Assembly (NCBI GenBank): GCA_002083655.1
Contig: MSXR01000017.1
Span: 1-64,000 of the forward strand
DNA: 64,000 bases
Origin: Proteobacteria bacterium ST_bin14
GTDB lineage: Bacteria; Pseudomonadota; Alphaproteobacteria; Sphingomonadales; Sphingomonadaceae
Direction of reading: 5' to 3'
Shown here one piece after another: positions 51,379-60,596 of this stretch. Position 1 is the first letter of the stretch, and each line of letters begins with the position of its first letter. Both the position numbers and the translations under genes were made by a program. The notes beneath the pieces were generated by a model. That model saw only the letters and a program-made list of their open reading frames with translations, was not told the origin of the DNA and did not search any database.

Positions 51379-51891
51379 TTAGCGTCCCTGGGTAATCCGG
51401 GCGATTTCGCGGGCAACCATGTCCTCAACCATGCCGGGCAGCTTGGCATCCAGCCATTCGCGCAGCATCGGGCGGAGCATCTCCCGCACCATCGATTCCA
51501 GCGTTTCGGGCGCGGCAGCCTCCGGTGCTGGCGCCGGCTTCACGATCATCCGCGACAATGTGTCGAGTGCGCCCCGGCTCGCCTGCGCTGCGGTTTCTGA
51601 CAGGATGGCATCGCTCGGCACGGCAATGCGCACAGGCTCTGGGCGCACGGGCTCTGGCGCATCCTCATCGCCATCGACATCATCCGTCACGGGGTTGCTA
51701 AGCTCAAGCACGTCGCGCGGATCAATCGCGGCGCGGCGCAGCGGCGCGGGCGCAGGGGAGATTGTCGCGGGCGCTGAACGCGGCGCGCGACGGGCACGTG
51801 CGACGGCCGTTCCGTCGCCCTCTTCAGCTATGATCCGTTTGATAGAGGACAAAATATCCTCCATCGACGGTTCCGCGCTCACGTCGCCCAT
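51379..51891 (-). CDS. popZ: Polar organizing protein PopZ family (DUF2497)
   Basis: A 170-aa protein. The N-terminal EPSMEDILSSIKRIIAEE is the PopZ partner-binding helix. A long Pro/Ala/acidic linker follows, and the C-terminal LRPMLREWLDAKLPGMVEDMVAREIARI is the oligomerisation domain. PopZ forms the cell-pole matrix that anchors the centromere and polar signalling proteins in alphaproteobacteria. It lies directly downstream of the TolC gene on the same strand (29 nt). Confidence 0.9.
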   Translation of the reverse strand: MGDVSAEPSMEDILSSIKRIIAEEGDGTAVARARRAPRSAPATISPAPAPLRRAAIDPRDVLELSNPVTDDVDGDEDAPEPVRPEPVRIAVPSDAILSETAAQASRGALDTLSRMIVKPAPAPEAAAPETLESMVREMLRPMLREWLDAKLPGMVEDMVAREIARITQGR

Positions 51892-51920
51892 CGCCTTGCC
51901 CCGCAATCGTAATCGCCCTG

Positions 51921-53471
51921 TCAGCGATCCTTAGGCGGGGTGTTTGCGGGATTATCGACACTTCTGTCAACTGCGGGCGATATTATAGGATCCACAGGAC
52001 GTGGCACGATCGCCGTCTGCGACGGGGTTTTTGCTGTGCTTGTTCCAACTGGCCGTGGAGCGGCATCGCCAGACCAATCAAAGATTTTTTTGCGGACACG
52101 ATCATAGTTGTCAACCGGATCATATAACGGCGCGTCACCGTCCAGCCCAAGATCCTTTGCCTCTGCACGCCCCATGGCCGCCAGCACTGCAAAACCCGCG
52201 ACATAAGCATCGCGCTGCGCAGTCACCAGCGTCACCTGCGAATTGAGCAATTCCTGCTCGGCGTTCAGAATTTCAAGGATCGTCCGATTACCAACACTAT
52301 TTTCAGCCCGAACACCTTCAAGCGCAAGCTTGTTGGCACCTACCGCTGTTTGCGCAGACTGAATGACTTCCAGCGACGACCGATAGACAGCAAAGGCCGA
52401 CCGCGTCTGTGACACGACGCTGCGTTCTGCATCGGTCAACAATTCAATCGACTGACCTTGGCGCGCCTGTGCCTGACGTATCCGTGCCGCAGGTGCGCCG
52501 CCCTGGTACAGGGGCAATGTCATCTGCAAACCAAATTGGGCCGTCCGATCAAACTGGGGCGGTGCGGCGTTGTTGCCAAAACGACCCAACGTTCCCAGGA
52601 AATTGGTGTAGTTGCTCTGCGCAAAGGCGTTGAGCCGCGGCAGGCGTGTCGCCCGCGCTACTTTCACATCATAGCCACTGGCCTTCAGCGCCTTGCGGGC
52701 TGCCAGCAAGTTCGGATTCTCGACCAGCGCAATTTCTACCGCTGAATCGGGATCATTCGGCAATGTCGGCAGCGGCGGGGGCACTTCCAGTTCGCCCGGC
52801 GGCGTTCCGACCAACCGGACATAATTTTCGCGGCTCGAAATCAGCCGTGATTCGGCCGTCTGCAGCTGACTGCGTGCAAGGGCCAGCCGGGCTTCCGATT
52901 GGGCAACGTCTGTCCGCGTCAAATCACCGACCTGAAACCGGTCGCGCGATGCGGCCAAATTGACATCCAAAACGCTCAAATTCTGCTGGTTCAACTGCAC
53001 CACAGCGGTATCGCGGATAACGTCCATATAGGCTGCGACAACGGCCGTGAACAAATCCGCCTCCGTCCCGCGGAGCGTTTCCCTGCCGCCTTCGACGCGC
53101 ACCTTCGCGGCATTGATCGCGTTCTTCACCGATCCACCAGCGTAGAGCGGTAAGGTAAGGCTACCCTGGGTCTGCGATACTCGCGATGGAGCCGTAAACG
53201 CTGTAATCGGCAGAACAACATTCTCGCTATAGGTGCTTTGCAACTGCGCTGACGGTAACGCGTCCGCCCGTGCAATCGGAACCTGTTCGTCAATTGCGCG
53301 AACGTTCGCGCGTTGCGCCGCCAGCGTAGGATTGGTTTTATAGGCCTCAACCATCGCTTCACGCAGCGTTTCAGCAGCGGCCGGATGCACCAGCATGACA
53401 ATCGCCACGCCTGCAAGAAGCCTGACGCTGCTGCGGGAAACGCGTGATGATGCAAAGAGAGGCGGACGCAT
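51921..53471 (-). CDS. tolC: TolC-family outer-membrane efflux channel
   Basis: A 516-aa outer-membrane protein with a signal peptide (cleavage near PAAAE). Two homologous halves are each made of helix-strand-strand-helix: LREAMVEAYKTNPTLAAQRANVRA opens the first, and ALVENPNLLAARKALKASGYDVKVARA the second. GSLTLPLYAGG and MTLPLYQGGAPAARI are the twin strand motifs. It pairs with inner-membrane pumps or type I secretion ABC exporters, none of which is in the window. The C-terminus is a disordered Pro/Asp-rich tail. It starts 14 nt after the Pcm-like gene. Confidence 0.93.
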   Translation of the reverse strand: MRPPLFASSRVSRSSVRLLAGVAIVMLVHPAAAETLREAMVEAYKTNPTLAAQRANVRAIDEQVPIARADALPSAQLQSTYSENVVLPITAFTAPSRVSQTQGSLTLPLYAGGSVKNAINAAKVRVEGGRETLRGTEADLFTAVVAAYMDVIRDTAVVQLNQQNLSVLDVNLAASRDRFQVGDLTRTDVAQSEARLALARSQLQTAESRLISSRENYVRLVGTPPGELEVPPPLPTLPNDPDSAVEIALVENPNLLAARKALKASGYDVKVARATRLPRLNAFAQSNYTNFLGTLGRFGNNAAPPQFDRTAQFGLQMTLPLYQGGAPAARIRQAQARQGQSIELLTDAERSVVSQTRSAFAVYRSSLEVIQSAQTAVGANKLALEGVRAENSVGNRTILEILNAEQELLNSQVTLVTAQRDAYVAGFAVLAAMGRAEAKDLGLDGDAPLYDPVDNYDRVRKKIFDWSGDAAPRPVGTSTAKTPSQTAIVPRPVDPIISPAVDRSVDNPANTPPKDR

Positions 53472-53485
53472 ATTCCAGGGCTTTC

Positions 53486-54148
53486 TCAAAAAACGAAACT
53501 CAAGGGAAGGGCAAAGCCAGGCAAGACGACGCAATCCACATCAGCAAAATCAACCAGCCCGAATCCACCCGCACTGCGTCGTCCGGCGGCAAGCCGGGTA
53601 ACACCGCGATCAATAATCCCGGTTACCAACCGACCACCAATCGCCAGTTGATTGATCAGCGCCTGCTGCACCTGTGGCACAGCGCCATCAATCACCACAA
53701 CGTCATAGGGCGCGCCTGCAGCATGCCCCTGCTCCAGCGGACCATTGACGATCTGAATGCGGCTATTCCCGGCCAGCGCGGTTTGCGCGATCGCCACCAG
53801 CGCGGCATCCGATTCTACCGCAACGACCATCGCTGCCATTTCGGCAAGCACGGCGGCGGTATACCCGCCAGCCGCACCAATCAGCAGCACATGATCTGTC
53901 GGCAAAACCGCTGCTTCGTTCAGCAGCCGACCTGTCGCGATTGGCACATTCGCCGCCCGCCCTGCCCCCAGCGGCAAGGCCGTGTCGCGATACGCCAGCC
54001 CGGCAACCGGCGCGGGCAGAAACGCTTCACGCGGAACACGACCCATCACGGCCACTAGCCGGGGATCGCTGACCGCATTGGTGCGCAGCTGGTTGGACAC
54101 CATCGCCTGGCGCATTGCCGCAAACTGGGCCTGATCTGCAATCGTCAC
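53486..54148 (-). CDS. Protein-L-isoaspartate O-methyltransferase-like protein
   Basis: A 220-aa PCMT-fold protein upstream of tolC. It has the N-terminal MRQAMVSNQLRTNAV, PREAFLP, the SAM-binding HVLLIGAAGGYTAAVLAEMA with the acidic VVAVESD, and VVVIDGAVP. The canonical substrate loop (TISQP) is not kept and reads PLGAGRAANVPIAT, so repair activity is doubtful. GTG 54148 is chosen because AAGGGGA lies 7 nt upstream. The frame is open upstream across the tRNA-Cys, which excludes the longer form. The Pcm-tolC pairing is common in alphaproteobacteria. Confidence 0.82.
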   Translation of the reverse strand: MTIADQAQFAAMRQAMVSNQLRTNAVSDPRLVAVMGRVPREAFLPAPVAGLAYRDTALPLGAGRAANVPIATGRLLNEAAVLPTDHVLLIGAAGGYTAAVLAEMAAMVVAVESDAALVAIAQTALAGNSRIQIVNGPLEQGHAAGAPYDVVVIDGAVPQVQQALINQLAIGGRLVTGIIDRGVTRLAAGRRSAGGFGLVDFADVDCVVLPGFALPLSFVF

Positions 54149-54392
54149 CACCACATCCCCTTGGCACAACTGTTTTATGTGTGCAATACACCAAAGATCA
54201 AATACCAACGCCCTGTGGGGTTTGGAATTTGCCGGGCTTGTATATCGGCGAGACCTGACCGCCAAGATAGGTTGCAATATTAAACTTACGAGTTTTCCTG
54301 CAGGGCTGACCAAATACGTCCGCCATGGGTTGGCTTTTGGATTGCCGACCAGCTTGACAGCCCGGCTTTGCCCGCGCATTGGCCCCCGCTCT

Positions 54393-54466
54393 GGCCCGAT
54401 GGCGGAGTGGTGACGCAGAGGACTGCAAATCCTTGCACCCGGGTTCGATTCCCGGTCGGGCCTCCA
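54393..54466 (+). tRNA. tRNA-Cys (anticodon GCA)
   Basis: A 74-nt cloverleaf. The acceptor GGCCCGA pairs with TCGGGCC, the anticodon loop is CTGCAAA (GCA), the T-loop is TTCGATT, the discriminator base is T, and CCA is encoded. Confidence 0.96.
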
Positions 54467-54544
54467 TCCTTTCAATTTTTCGCAGCATCTGCACCCTTGC
54501 CGCCATCATGGCGCAAGGGAAAATGGGAAAACCATTCAAAAGGG

Positions 54545-55528
54545 TTAGCTGGCGATTCGGGCTGTCTCTGGCAGTATATTATGCCAGCGCGACTGATTGC
54601 CGCGACTGGGCTGGGATGTTTCGCGCCGATACGAGCTGGGATCAGCGCCATAACCATCACGAAACGCGCGGCTGAAATGGCTTCGGCTCGAAAAGCCGAT
54701 ATTCGCCGCGATAACCTTTACCGGCATGTTAGTGGACCGGAGCATTTCAGCGGCGTGGTGCAACCGGGTTCGGGCGACAAATTCCATCGGACTGATCGCA
54801 AAAGCATGCGAAAATTCACGCGCAAAGGCCGAACGGCTCATCCCCGCCACCGAAGCAAGTGAGGCAACGCTGTGCCGAGCCGCTGGCTGATCGAGCACAG
54901 AAGTAACCGCTTTGCCCAATCTTGGGTCACGCAGGGTGCTCAGCAGGCTCGTCTCATGTTCGCTGCGGGCAAAATGCCGCCGCAACAGCAGTAACACACA
55001 TGCCTTCATCAACGCACCGGCCAGCGCCCGCGATCCAAGGCCCGGATCGGCGAGTTCGGCCGCCATCAGCTCATAGCTTACGCGAATCATCGGCTGATCC
55101 AGCAGGTTTTCCACAACGGGCTTGCGCACCGCATCGAGCAGACCGAACGATCCAGAGATGTTGGCCCTGATCAGACCGCAAACAAAGCGCAGGTCAGCGG
55201 GGGAACCACCGGTGGCATCAAATTTAAGCATGCCGTTCGCCGTTTTCGAACAATTTTCCATCGCGATAAGCTGGCGACCGGACTTTTCGTCCGTGCCAAT
55301 CGTTTGTGCAAGATAAGGGGGCACCATCACCACACTGCCCGGGCCACAAATGATGGGCGGGTGGCCGGGCACACTCAGGTGCATATTGCCCGCCAAAACA
55401 TAATGAACTTCAATCTGGTCGCAGGGCCTTGCAACCAGCTGCAGCCCGCTATTTACTTCGCAGATCGCAAAGGAATCAATTGCGACGTCAAGCGACATCA
55501 GCAAACGATCTAAGTGCAGATCGGTCAT
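54545..55528 (-). CDS. AraC-family regulator with cupin sensor
   Basis: A 327-aa regulator. The N-terminal cupin-like domain (about 20-190) contains EVHYVLAGNMHLSVPGHPP and GPGSVVMVPP. The C-terminal double helix-turn-helix begins with SVASLASVAGMSRSAFAREFSHAF and ends with IAANIGFSSRSHFSRAFRDGYGADPSSYRR, the AraC signature. It would bind a small molecule and activate unknown targets; no nearby divergent operon points to them. ATG 55528 follows an AAGAAGA purine stretch. Confidence 0.9.
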   Translation of the reverse strand: MTDLHLDRLLMSLDVAIDSFAICEVNSGLQLVARPCDQIEVHYVLAGNMHLSVPGHPPIICGPGSVVMVPPYLAQTIGTDEKSGRQLIAMENCSKTANGMLKFDATGGSPADLRFVCGLIRANISGSFGLLDAVRKPVVENLLDQPMIRVSYELMAAELADPGLGSRALAGALMKACVLLLLRRHFARSEHETSLLSTLRDPRLGKAVTSVLDQPAARHSVASLASVAGMSRSAFAREFSHAFAISPMEFVARTRLHHAAEMLRSTNMPVKVIAANIGFSSRSHFSRAFRDGYGADPSSYRRETSQPSRGNQSRWHNILPETARIAS

Positions 55529-55682
55529 TCTTCTTGGTCCCTTCAGACACAAACGCCGTAATGTCATTCACCTAGGCACAAGTCTCGCCGACTAGAAACC
55601 AGGTGCGATCAATTAGGCATGATCATGGGACGATGTAAGACCGATGCAACATTTTGTCGCAAGAAAGCAATAATTTCAGCAA

Positions 55683-56075
55683 TTAAACGATAGTTCCGCC
55701 GCGTTCGGCCCCGCGTGCCATCAAACGGCCGATGGCATCGAAAAGCGAATCCATTGCGATCGGCTTGAACAATACCTCATCGGCACCGTCGCGCATGCAG
55801 CGCTCGCGCAAATCCACAGCCGTGTCAGCGGTGACGACGATGATTGGCAGGGTTGCTTTTGCGTCAGCGCGGCCCCGAATATGCTTGATGGCGTCCATGC
55901 CATCCATGCCGGGCATCCGCAGATCCATCAAAACGATGTCAAAATCCTGCTCATCGATCAGCTTCAGGCCTTGTTCTGCACTCTCGGCCCCGGTCATCAC
56001 CGCGCCCGCCACATCAAGCATGTCCTTCACCACACGCCGATTCATCGAATCGTCTTCAACAAACAAGACGTTCAT
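55683..56075 (-). CDS. Single-domain response regulator
   Basis: A 130-aa receiver without output domain. Acid pocket VEDDSMNRRV, phospho-Asp in LMDLRMPGMDG, Thr in VVTADT and Lys in LFKPIAMDSL are intact. It follows the hybrid kinase gene on the same strand, so it is probably that kinase's partner or a DivK-like relay. A near-CtrA site (TTTA-N7-TTAA at 56095-56109) lies just upstream. It may act through protein contacts rather than transcription. Confidence 0.88.
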   Translation of the reverse strand: MNVLFVEDDSMNRRVVKDMLDVAGAVMTGAESAEQGLKLIDEQDFDIVLMDLRMPGMDGMDAIKHIRGRADAKATLPIIVVTADTAVDLRERCMRDGADEVLFKPIAMDSLFDAIGRLMARGAERGGTIV

Positions 56076-56094
56076 GGATTACACTCGAACACGC

Positions 56095-56109
56095 TTTACG
56101 CACCCTTAA
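56095..56109 (-). promoter_or_regulatory. Near-consensus CtrA-type site
   Basis: TTAA-N7-TAAA on the minus strand, 20 bp before the receiver gene start. One half matches the TTAA-N7-TTAA consensus fully and the other has one change. Confidence 0.35.
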
Positions 56110-56200
56110 CAGGATTGAACCGGACACAATCCGACCTGACACATTCAGGCTCTAAATGATCTGGCTTGAGAGGATTAGTCATATCAGGTGCCCTATCGGC

Positions 56201-58690
56201 TCAAGCCGCTTGGGATACAAGCCGTTGTGTTTCGGCGGTCGCAAGTGACTGCACTGGCAACGGATAAAGTGCTTCGATCAAATCCCCGCCGCTGATTGGC
56301 TTGCTGATAATTTGCGAAATGCCGGTGGCGGCGAGTCGCCGGGTCTCCGCCTCTTCGGCGATTGGCCATAGCAAGGATACGCGTGCGCCCTTCACCAATG
56401 CCGTTGCCGCGATCAACGTCAAAGCAGCGTCGATATCGGTTTCGGCGCGCGCCGTTACATCGTCGATCAGCACGTCACGGGGGGCGCAATCGGCAATCAA
56501 CCGGACAGCCTCGTCCGCACTTGCGGCAAATACAACCTCCCCGGCCCGCGGTGCCAATAACGCGCGCAACATGCTGCGCGAAATGGGGTTGCGGTCGACG
56601 ATCAATAGCGACGGACCGACCTGCGCCTGGCCCGCTTCAGCGTCCGCCGCGACGGCGAGCACCAGCGGCAGCGTCACCGCAAAGCAAGACCCCTGGCCGG
56701 GCGTGCTGGTAACCGTCACTTCCCCGCCCATCGCACGGGCAAGATTGCGACAGATCGACAAGCCAAGGCCGGTACCGCCAAACTGCCGCGTTGTGCCGGC
56801 ATCAACCTGCCGGAAGGATTCAAAAATCACCTCCAGCTTGTCCGCCGGAATACCGATGCCGGTATCGGCAACCGCGATGCGCAACCGCTGATCATCGGTT
56901 GTCGTGGCCGTCAGCGTCACCGTGCCACTGCTGGTAAATTTCAGCGCGTTGGACAGCAGATTGAACACAATCTGCCGCAGCCGGGCCGAATCCCCCTGTA
57001 TCATCACCGGGCTTTGATCAAGGTCGACCACAAAGCCGATGCCACGGGCGCGGGCCTGATCATCCCACAAGCGCGAAACCTCGCGCAGCGTTGCGGGCAG
57101 ATCGACCGGCACGCATTCCAGCGTCAGATTGCCCGTCTCCATCTTGGCGACGTCCAGAATATCATCCACCAGCGCGCGCATCGTAACGCCCGCACCGTGC
57201 ACCACCGTCAACCGATCACGCATCGGCGCCGCCAGCCCCTGATCGGCCAGCATGACCTGGGTCATTCCCAAAATGCCGTTCAGCGGGGTTCGGATTTCAT
57301 GACTGGTGGTGGCAAGGAATTCGGTTTTTGCCGCCAATGCCTTTTCAAGGGCGGCGTTTGTCCCGGCCAGATGGACGTTGGCCGCGCGCACTTCGTTGCG
57401 GCTGCGACGCAGCGTAATCAACCCAAAGATCAGCATGCCAACCGCCACCAGCGATGCAAGCACAACGCCAACAAAAACAACACGCTGCTGGCGCCCCCGT
57501 GCCTTTTCAAACGCCGCGCTTTGCATGGCCTCATTGGCCTTGAGCGTGGCGATCTTGGCATCTTTATTGGCATCATCAAACCGTGCCGCCATCAACGCGG
57601 TGTTGGTCGATGCGGCGAGCTTCGCGGTCTTGTCATCAAGCCGCTTCAACGCCTCCAGATGGCGAAGCGCCAGGTCATCACGCCCCATCTTGCTGAACGT
57701 CTGGTAAGCCGTGTCATGCGCATCGCGGAATGAAAGGCTGGTGTCCGTCAGATCAACACCCCGGAAAGTCGACGAAATCGCCGCCGCCGCCTTTTGCAAC
57801 TGCCCACGCTGTAACGCCGCCTGCGCAGCAATGGCGAGGATTTGGTCGCGTCCTGCCCGGTCGTTCTGGCCTATCGCAAGCCGGGTAGCAGCTGAAATGG
57901 TAATGTCGGCAGCACCTAAATGCCCGGCCTTCAACTGGGTACGAGCGATGTTTCGCAGAAACAATCCCTGCAAAGACAGACTCTTCAATCCGCGCGCGAG
58001 TTTGAGTGCCTTCTTGTATTGAATTTCGGCATTCGCGAACTGCCCATTTTTGACAAAGTAGTTTCCGCGATTATTCAAATTCGAAACATCTAATCCGAAA
58101 TCACCCTTGTATATATCCGCAGATTGAGAATCGTATTTCATTGCAGTTTCGAAATCGTCTGCTTCCCGGTACAAAGATGCTATTTGTTGAAGGGCAATTG
58201 CCTGGCTACGTGTCTCACCGAGTTGGCGATAAATGTTGTGGGCAATTTGATAATCTACCAAGGCCCCAGCAACATTTGCCTGTACCGTGTGAACACCGCC
58301 CCTCGACAACAACAGATCACCCCTTAGCTTCAAGGGGCGTTTGATGCTTGCAAGCGCGCGCAGTCCACGATCAATCATCGGCGCTGCGCGGTCGACGTCA
58401 TTCAATCGCAGAAATGCTTCACCCTGAAGCCATTCAGTTTCCGCCAGTGCCAGCCTCGTATCATCATTTAGCGGGAAACCGCGAATACTCATCTCAGCTT
58501 GACTGGCTAGCGCTGCCGCCTCTGAGGGGTTTACGCGCATCGATTCCTTGGCTGCAGCGACATGTTTAGCAACGGCGGCCATAATGATGCGCCGGGAAAC
58601 GGCAGGCCCGTGCTGCTTTGCAGCCTCGGTTGCCATTGCCGATGGGCTGGCAACCAATGCAAATCCAAAGAGAATGAAGAGCCAGCGCAC
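56201..58690 (-). CDS. Hybrid sensor histidine kinase with periplasmic TPR-like region
   Basis: An 829-aa kinase. Signal-like N-terminus, then about 350 residues of helical TPR-like repeats (for example YDSQSADIYK, NAEIQYKKALKLARG). A transmembrane helix follows (VVFVGVVLASLVAVGMLIFG), then a coiled coil and HisKA with His in TTSHEIRTPLNGILG. The ATPase has NLLSNALKFTSSG, ADTGIGI and GGTGLGLSI. The C-terminal receiver keeps the phospho-Asp (VLIDDVTA) and Lys but has VDRN in place of the acidic pair. GTG 58690 is chosen: GTAGGA lies upstream and MRWLFILFGFALVASPSAMA is a proper signal. The longer frame starts with TTG. Confidence 0.88.
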   Translation of the reverse strand: MRWLFILFGFALVASPSAMATEAAKQHGPAVSRRIIMAAVAKHVAAAKESMRVNPSEAAALASQAEMSIRGFPLNDDTRLALAETEWLQGEAFLRLNDVDRAAPMIDRGLRALASIKRPLKLRGDLLLSRGGVHTVQANVAGALVDYQIAHNIYRQLGETRSQAIALQQIASLYREADDFETAMKYDSQSADIYKGDFGLDVSNLNNRGNYFVKNGQFANAEIQYKKALKLARGLKSLSLQGLFLRNIARTQLKAGHLGAADITISAATRLAIGQNDRAGRDQILAIAAQAALQRGQLQKAAAAISSTFRGVDLTDTSLSFRDAHDTAYQTFSKMGRDDLALRHLEALKRLDDKTAKLAASTNTALMAARFDDANKDAKIATLKANEAMQSAAFEKARGRQQRVVFVGVVLASLVAVGMLIFGLITLRRSRNEVRAANVHLAGTNAALEKALAAKTEFLATTSHEIRTPLNGILGMTQVMLADQGLAAPMRDRLTVVHGAGVTMRALVDDILDVAKMETGNLTLECVPVDLPATLREVSRLWDDQARARGIGFVVDLDQSPVMIQGDSARLRQIVFNLLSNALKFTSSGTVTLTATTTDDQRLRIAVADTGIGIPADKLEVIFESFRQVDAGTTRQFGGTGLGLSICRNLARAMGGEVTVTSTPGQGSCFAVTLPLVLAVAADAEAGQAQVGPSLLIVDRNPISRSMLRALLAPRAGEVVFAASADEAVRLIADCAPRDVLIDDVTARAETDIDAALTLIAATALVKGARVSLLWPIAEEAETRRLAATGISQIISKPISGGDLIEALYPLPVQSLATAETQRLVSQAA

Positions 58691-58731
58691 GCCAAAAAAT
58701 CCTACCGCAAAAAGGTCTAACCTTCGCCTGA

Positions 58732-60177
58732 TCAGGCGCTCTTCCAAAAGCTGGCGGGGCGGAAAAACGACGCTCGCGGATCCGCCGCCGCCTCTAAATG
58801 CCGATCTTCATCGAGGAACTGACGAAAAGCGCCAATAGAGATTGGTCGACTGATCAGGAAACCCTGTACCATGTCGCACCCCATCACGCTCAACAGCGCC
58901 ATCGAGGCCTGGGTTTCGACGCCCTCCGCGGTCACCTCCATATCCAGCGCATGCGCCAGATCGATGGTTGAGCGAACGATAAGCGGGTCTCGGTTGCTGC
59001 TGGTTAATTGCGTAATGAACAGTTTGTCGATCTTCAACTCGCTGGCCGGAAGCTGTTTTAAATAAGCGAGCGAGGACAACCCGGCCCCGTAATCATCAAT
59101 CGCCAGCGCAATCCCAACTTCTGCAATGATCTGAAGGTGCGCAATCGCGGTTTCCGGGTCGCGGATGACTGAGGTTTCCGTGATTTCGAAGCCAATCCGT
59201 GCCCCGCTCGACGCAACCATTTGACAGGCGCGGGCGACAAACGCCGCGTCGCCCAATAACTGACCGGAAATGTTGATGAAGATCAACAAGTCATGCCCTT
59301 CAGCCGCAAGCATTTTCTGGTCAGCGATTACCTGTTCCAGCGTCCACAGCGTTAAGGGGCCGATGGCGCGCGATTCTTCTGCAACGGGAATAAAATCACC
59401 CGGCAAAATAAGGCCGCGAACCGGGTGCTGCCACCGTACCAATGCTTCTGCACTGCATATTTCCTGACGGCGCAAATGCACCTTTGGCTGATATTGCAGG
59501 AACATTTCACCGCGATCATGCGCCTCGCCTAGATCGCGGATCAATGTGTGACGATCAAACACCGGTGTGCTGCTCGATAGATCACGGATCACGGGAACAT
59601 GCCCATGATGCGCTTCTTCAATTGCCTGTTCGGCCTCTTCAGCCAGTCGAATATCGTCTGCAGAAGCAAGGGGTGCCCCGGCACCACCAAGCACCAGTTC
59701 AATCCGGTGCGGCTCCCCATCAAGGTCAATTGCTTGTTCAAAAATGGTCTTTAGTCGGTCCAGCGCAGCCTGCAGATCATCAATCCGGTCACCGTCAAAG
59801 GTGAATTCGACGCATTTTCGGCCCACAACAGCCAACCGTGCCTGGGGCAATAGCTCCGAAACGCGGTCCGCAATGTCCATGACCAGGCAATCAGCGCGCG
59901 GCGCGCCAAGATGGCGACGCAGCGGGGCGAAATTGGCGATCTCCGCCAAGCACATAAACCGCCAAAGCGGCACGACCGCCAGTAAATCATCGCCGCCAAG
60001 CGAAAACGCAAACGGCGCTTCACCCGCAACGGCCACGCCCGGATGTGGCGCGAATGGCATATCGAGCTGGCGCGCATCAGCGATGCGCACGTTGAGCGGG
60101 GAAGCTGACGCAAACAGGCCTTGCCGCGTTATCCGGTCATCCGTGTGACCAATGCCAGGATCTGCTGGGCGCATCAT
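58732..60177 (-). CDS. c-di-GMP phosphodiesterase (EAL domain, degenerate GGDEF-like N-terminus)
   Basis: A 481-aa protein without transmembrane helices. The first ~220 residues look like a degenerate GGDEF region without an active GGDEF motif. The EAL domain (about 230-470) has every catalytic residue group: SAEALVRWQHP, NISGQ, EITET, AIDDYGAGLSSL, ELKIDKLFI and AEGVET. It should hydrolyse c-di-GMP. The hybrid kinase starts 41 nt downstream, so both signal in one pathway. A CtrA-type site lies ~104 bp before the start. Confidence 0.92.
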   Translation of the reverse strand: MMRPADPGIGHTDDRITRQGLFASASPLNVRIADARQLDMPFAPHPGVAVAGEAPFAFSLGGDDLLAVVPLWRFMCLAEIANFAPLRRHLGAPRADCLVMDIADRVSELLPQARLAVVGRKCVEFTFDGDRIDDLQAALDRLKTIFEQAIDLDGEPHRIELVLGGAGAPLASADDIRLAEEAEQAIEEAHHGHVPVIRDLSSSTPVFDRHTLIRDLGEAHDRGEMFLQYQPKVHLRRQEICSAEALVRWQHPVRGLILPGDFIPVAEESRAIGPLTLWTLEQVIADQKMLAAEGHDLLIFINISGQLLGDAAFVARACQMVASSGARIGFEITETSVIRDPETAIAHLQIIAEVGIALAIDDYGAGLSSLAYLKQLPASELKIDKLFITQLTSSNRDPLIVRSTIDLAHALDMEVTAEGVETQASMALLSVMGCDMVQGFLISRPISIGAFRQFLDEDRHLEAAADPRASFFRPASFWKSA

Positions 60178-60280
60178 GAGGCTCTGGCTGTACCCGTCAG
60201 CGTTGAAGGAAAGGTTAAATCCACCGTGCTGGCCGGGCGTTCCCTAATCGCAATTCATGGCAAGCAAGCTTGCAATGTCC

Positions 60281-60295
60281 TTAATAAACCATTAA
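60281..60295. promoter_or_regulatory. Perfect CtrA-type site (TTAA-N7-TTAA)
   Basis: TTAA, TAAACCA, TTAA matches the alphaproteobacterial CtrA consensus exactly. It can serve the leftward EAL gene (start ~104 bp away) or the rightward short frame (44 bp). Confidence 0.5.
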
Positions 60296-60338
60296 AAAAT
60301 CATGGCGTTCGTCATGAACGCAGTCTGGGAGAAAACAT

Positions 60339-60392
60339 ATGTTCGCGTTCATTTTCTCGATGTTCCACCAGGAAGAACTCCGTCCCTGGTAA
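60339..60392 (+). CDS. Possible 17-residue peptide
   Basis: ATG 60339 follows GGGAGAAAACAT (Shine-Dalgarno at about 8 nt). The peptide reads MFAFIFSMFHQEELRPW. The hydrophobic start and charged end suggest a membrane-associated micropeptide, or a leader; chance cannot be excluded at this length. Confidence 0.35.
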   Translation: MFAFIFSMFHQEELRPW

Positions 60393-60596
60393 ATCCTCAA
60401 TCGACCCGGGTTCCCAAATAAAGGTTTGTTAAATAACAGATTTTTATAGGGTACCGGGTCGATACCTTTGGTGGCCTTTCGCCTGCCCTACCCGATTGGT
60501 AAACCGCGAAATTCACAGTCCCGAATCGGGACAGCAATCCAGACTAAAGACCGCCTTAATGGTCATTTCTGTATGTGAAATGCGTATTTTCCCTTG

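Larger units (their letters stand above)
60178..60596. other. Intergenic region with CtrA-type site and a 17-codon frame
   Basis: About 420 bases, AT-richer than the neighbours. They hold the candidate CtrA site (60281-60295), a short frame with a good ribosome-binding site (60339-60392), and no longer gene that I can support. Confidence 0.6.

Noticed and set aside
54149..54475. Upstream extension of the Pcm-like frame
   Set aside because: It would run through the tRNA-Cys on the opposite strand; GTG 54148 has a proper ribosome-binding site.
60121..60432. A 103-codon frame across the EAL gene start and the intergenic region
   Set aside because: It starts antisense inside the EAL gene and has no motif; only the short frame at 60339 on another phase has a ribosome-binding site.
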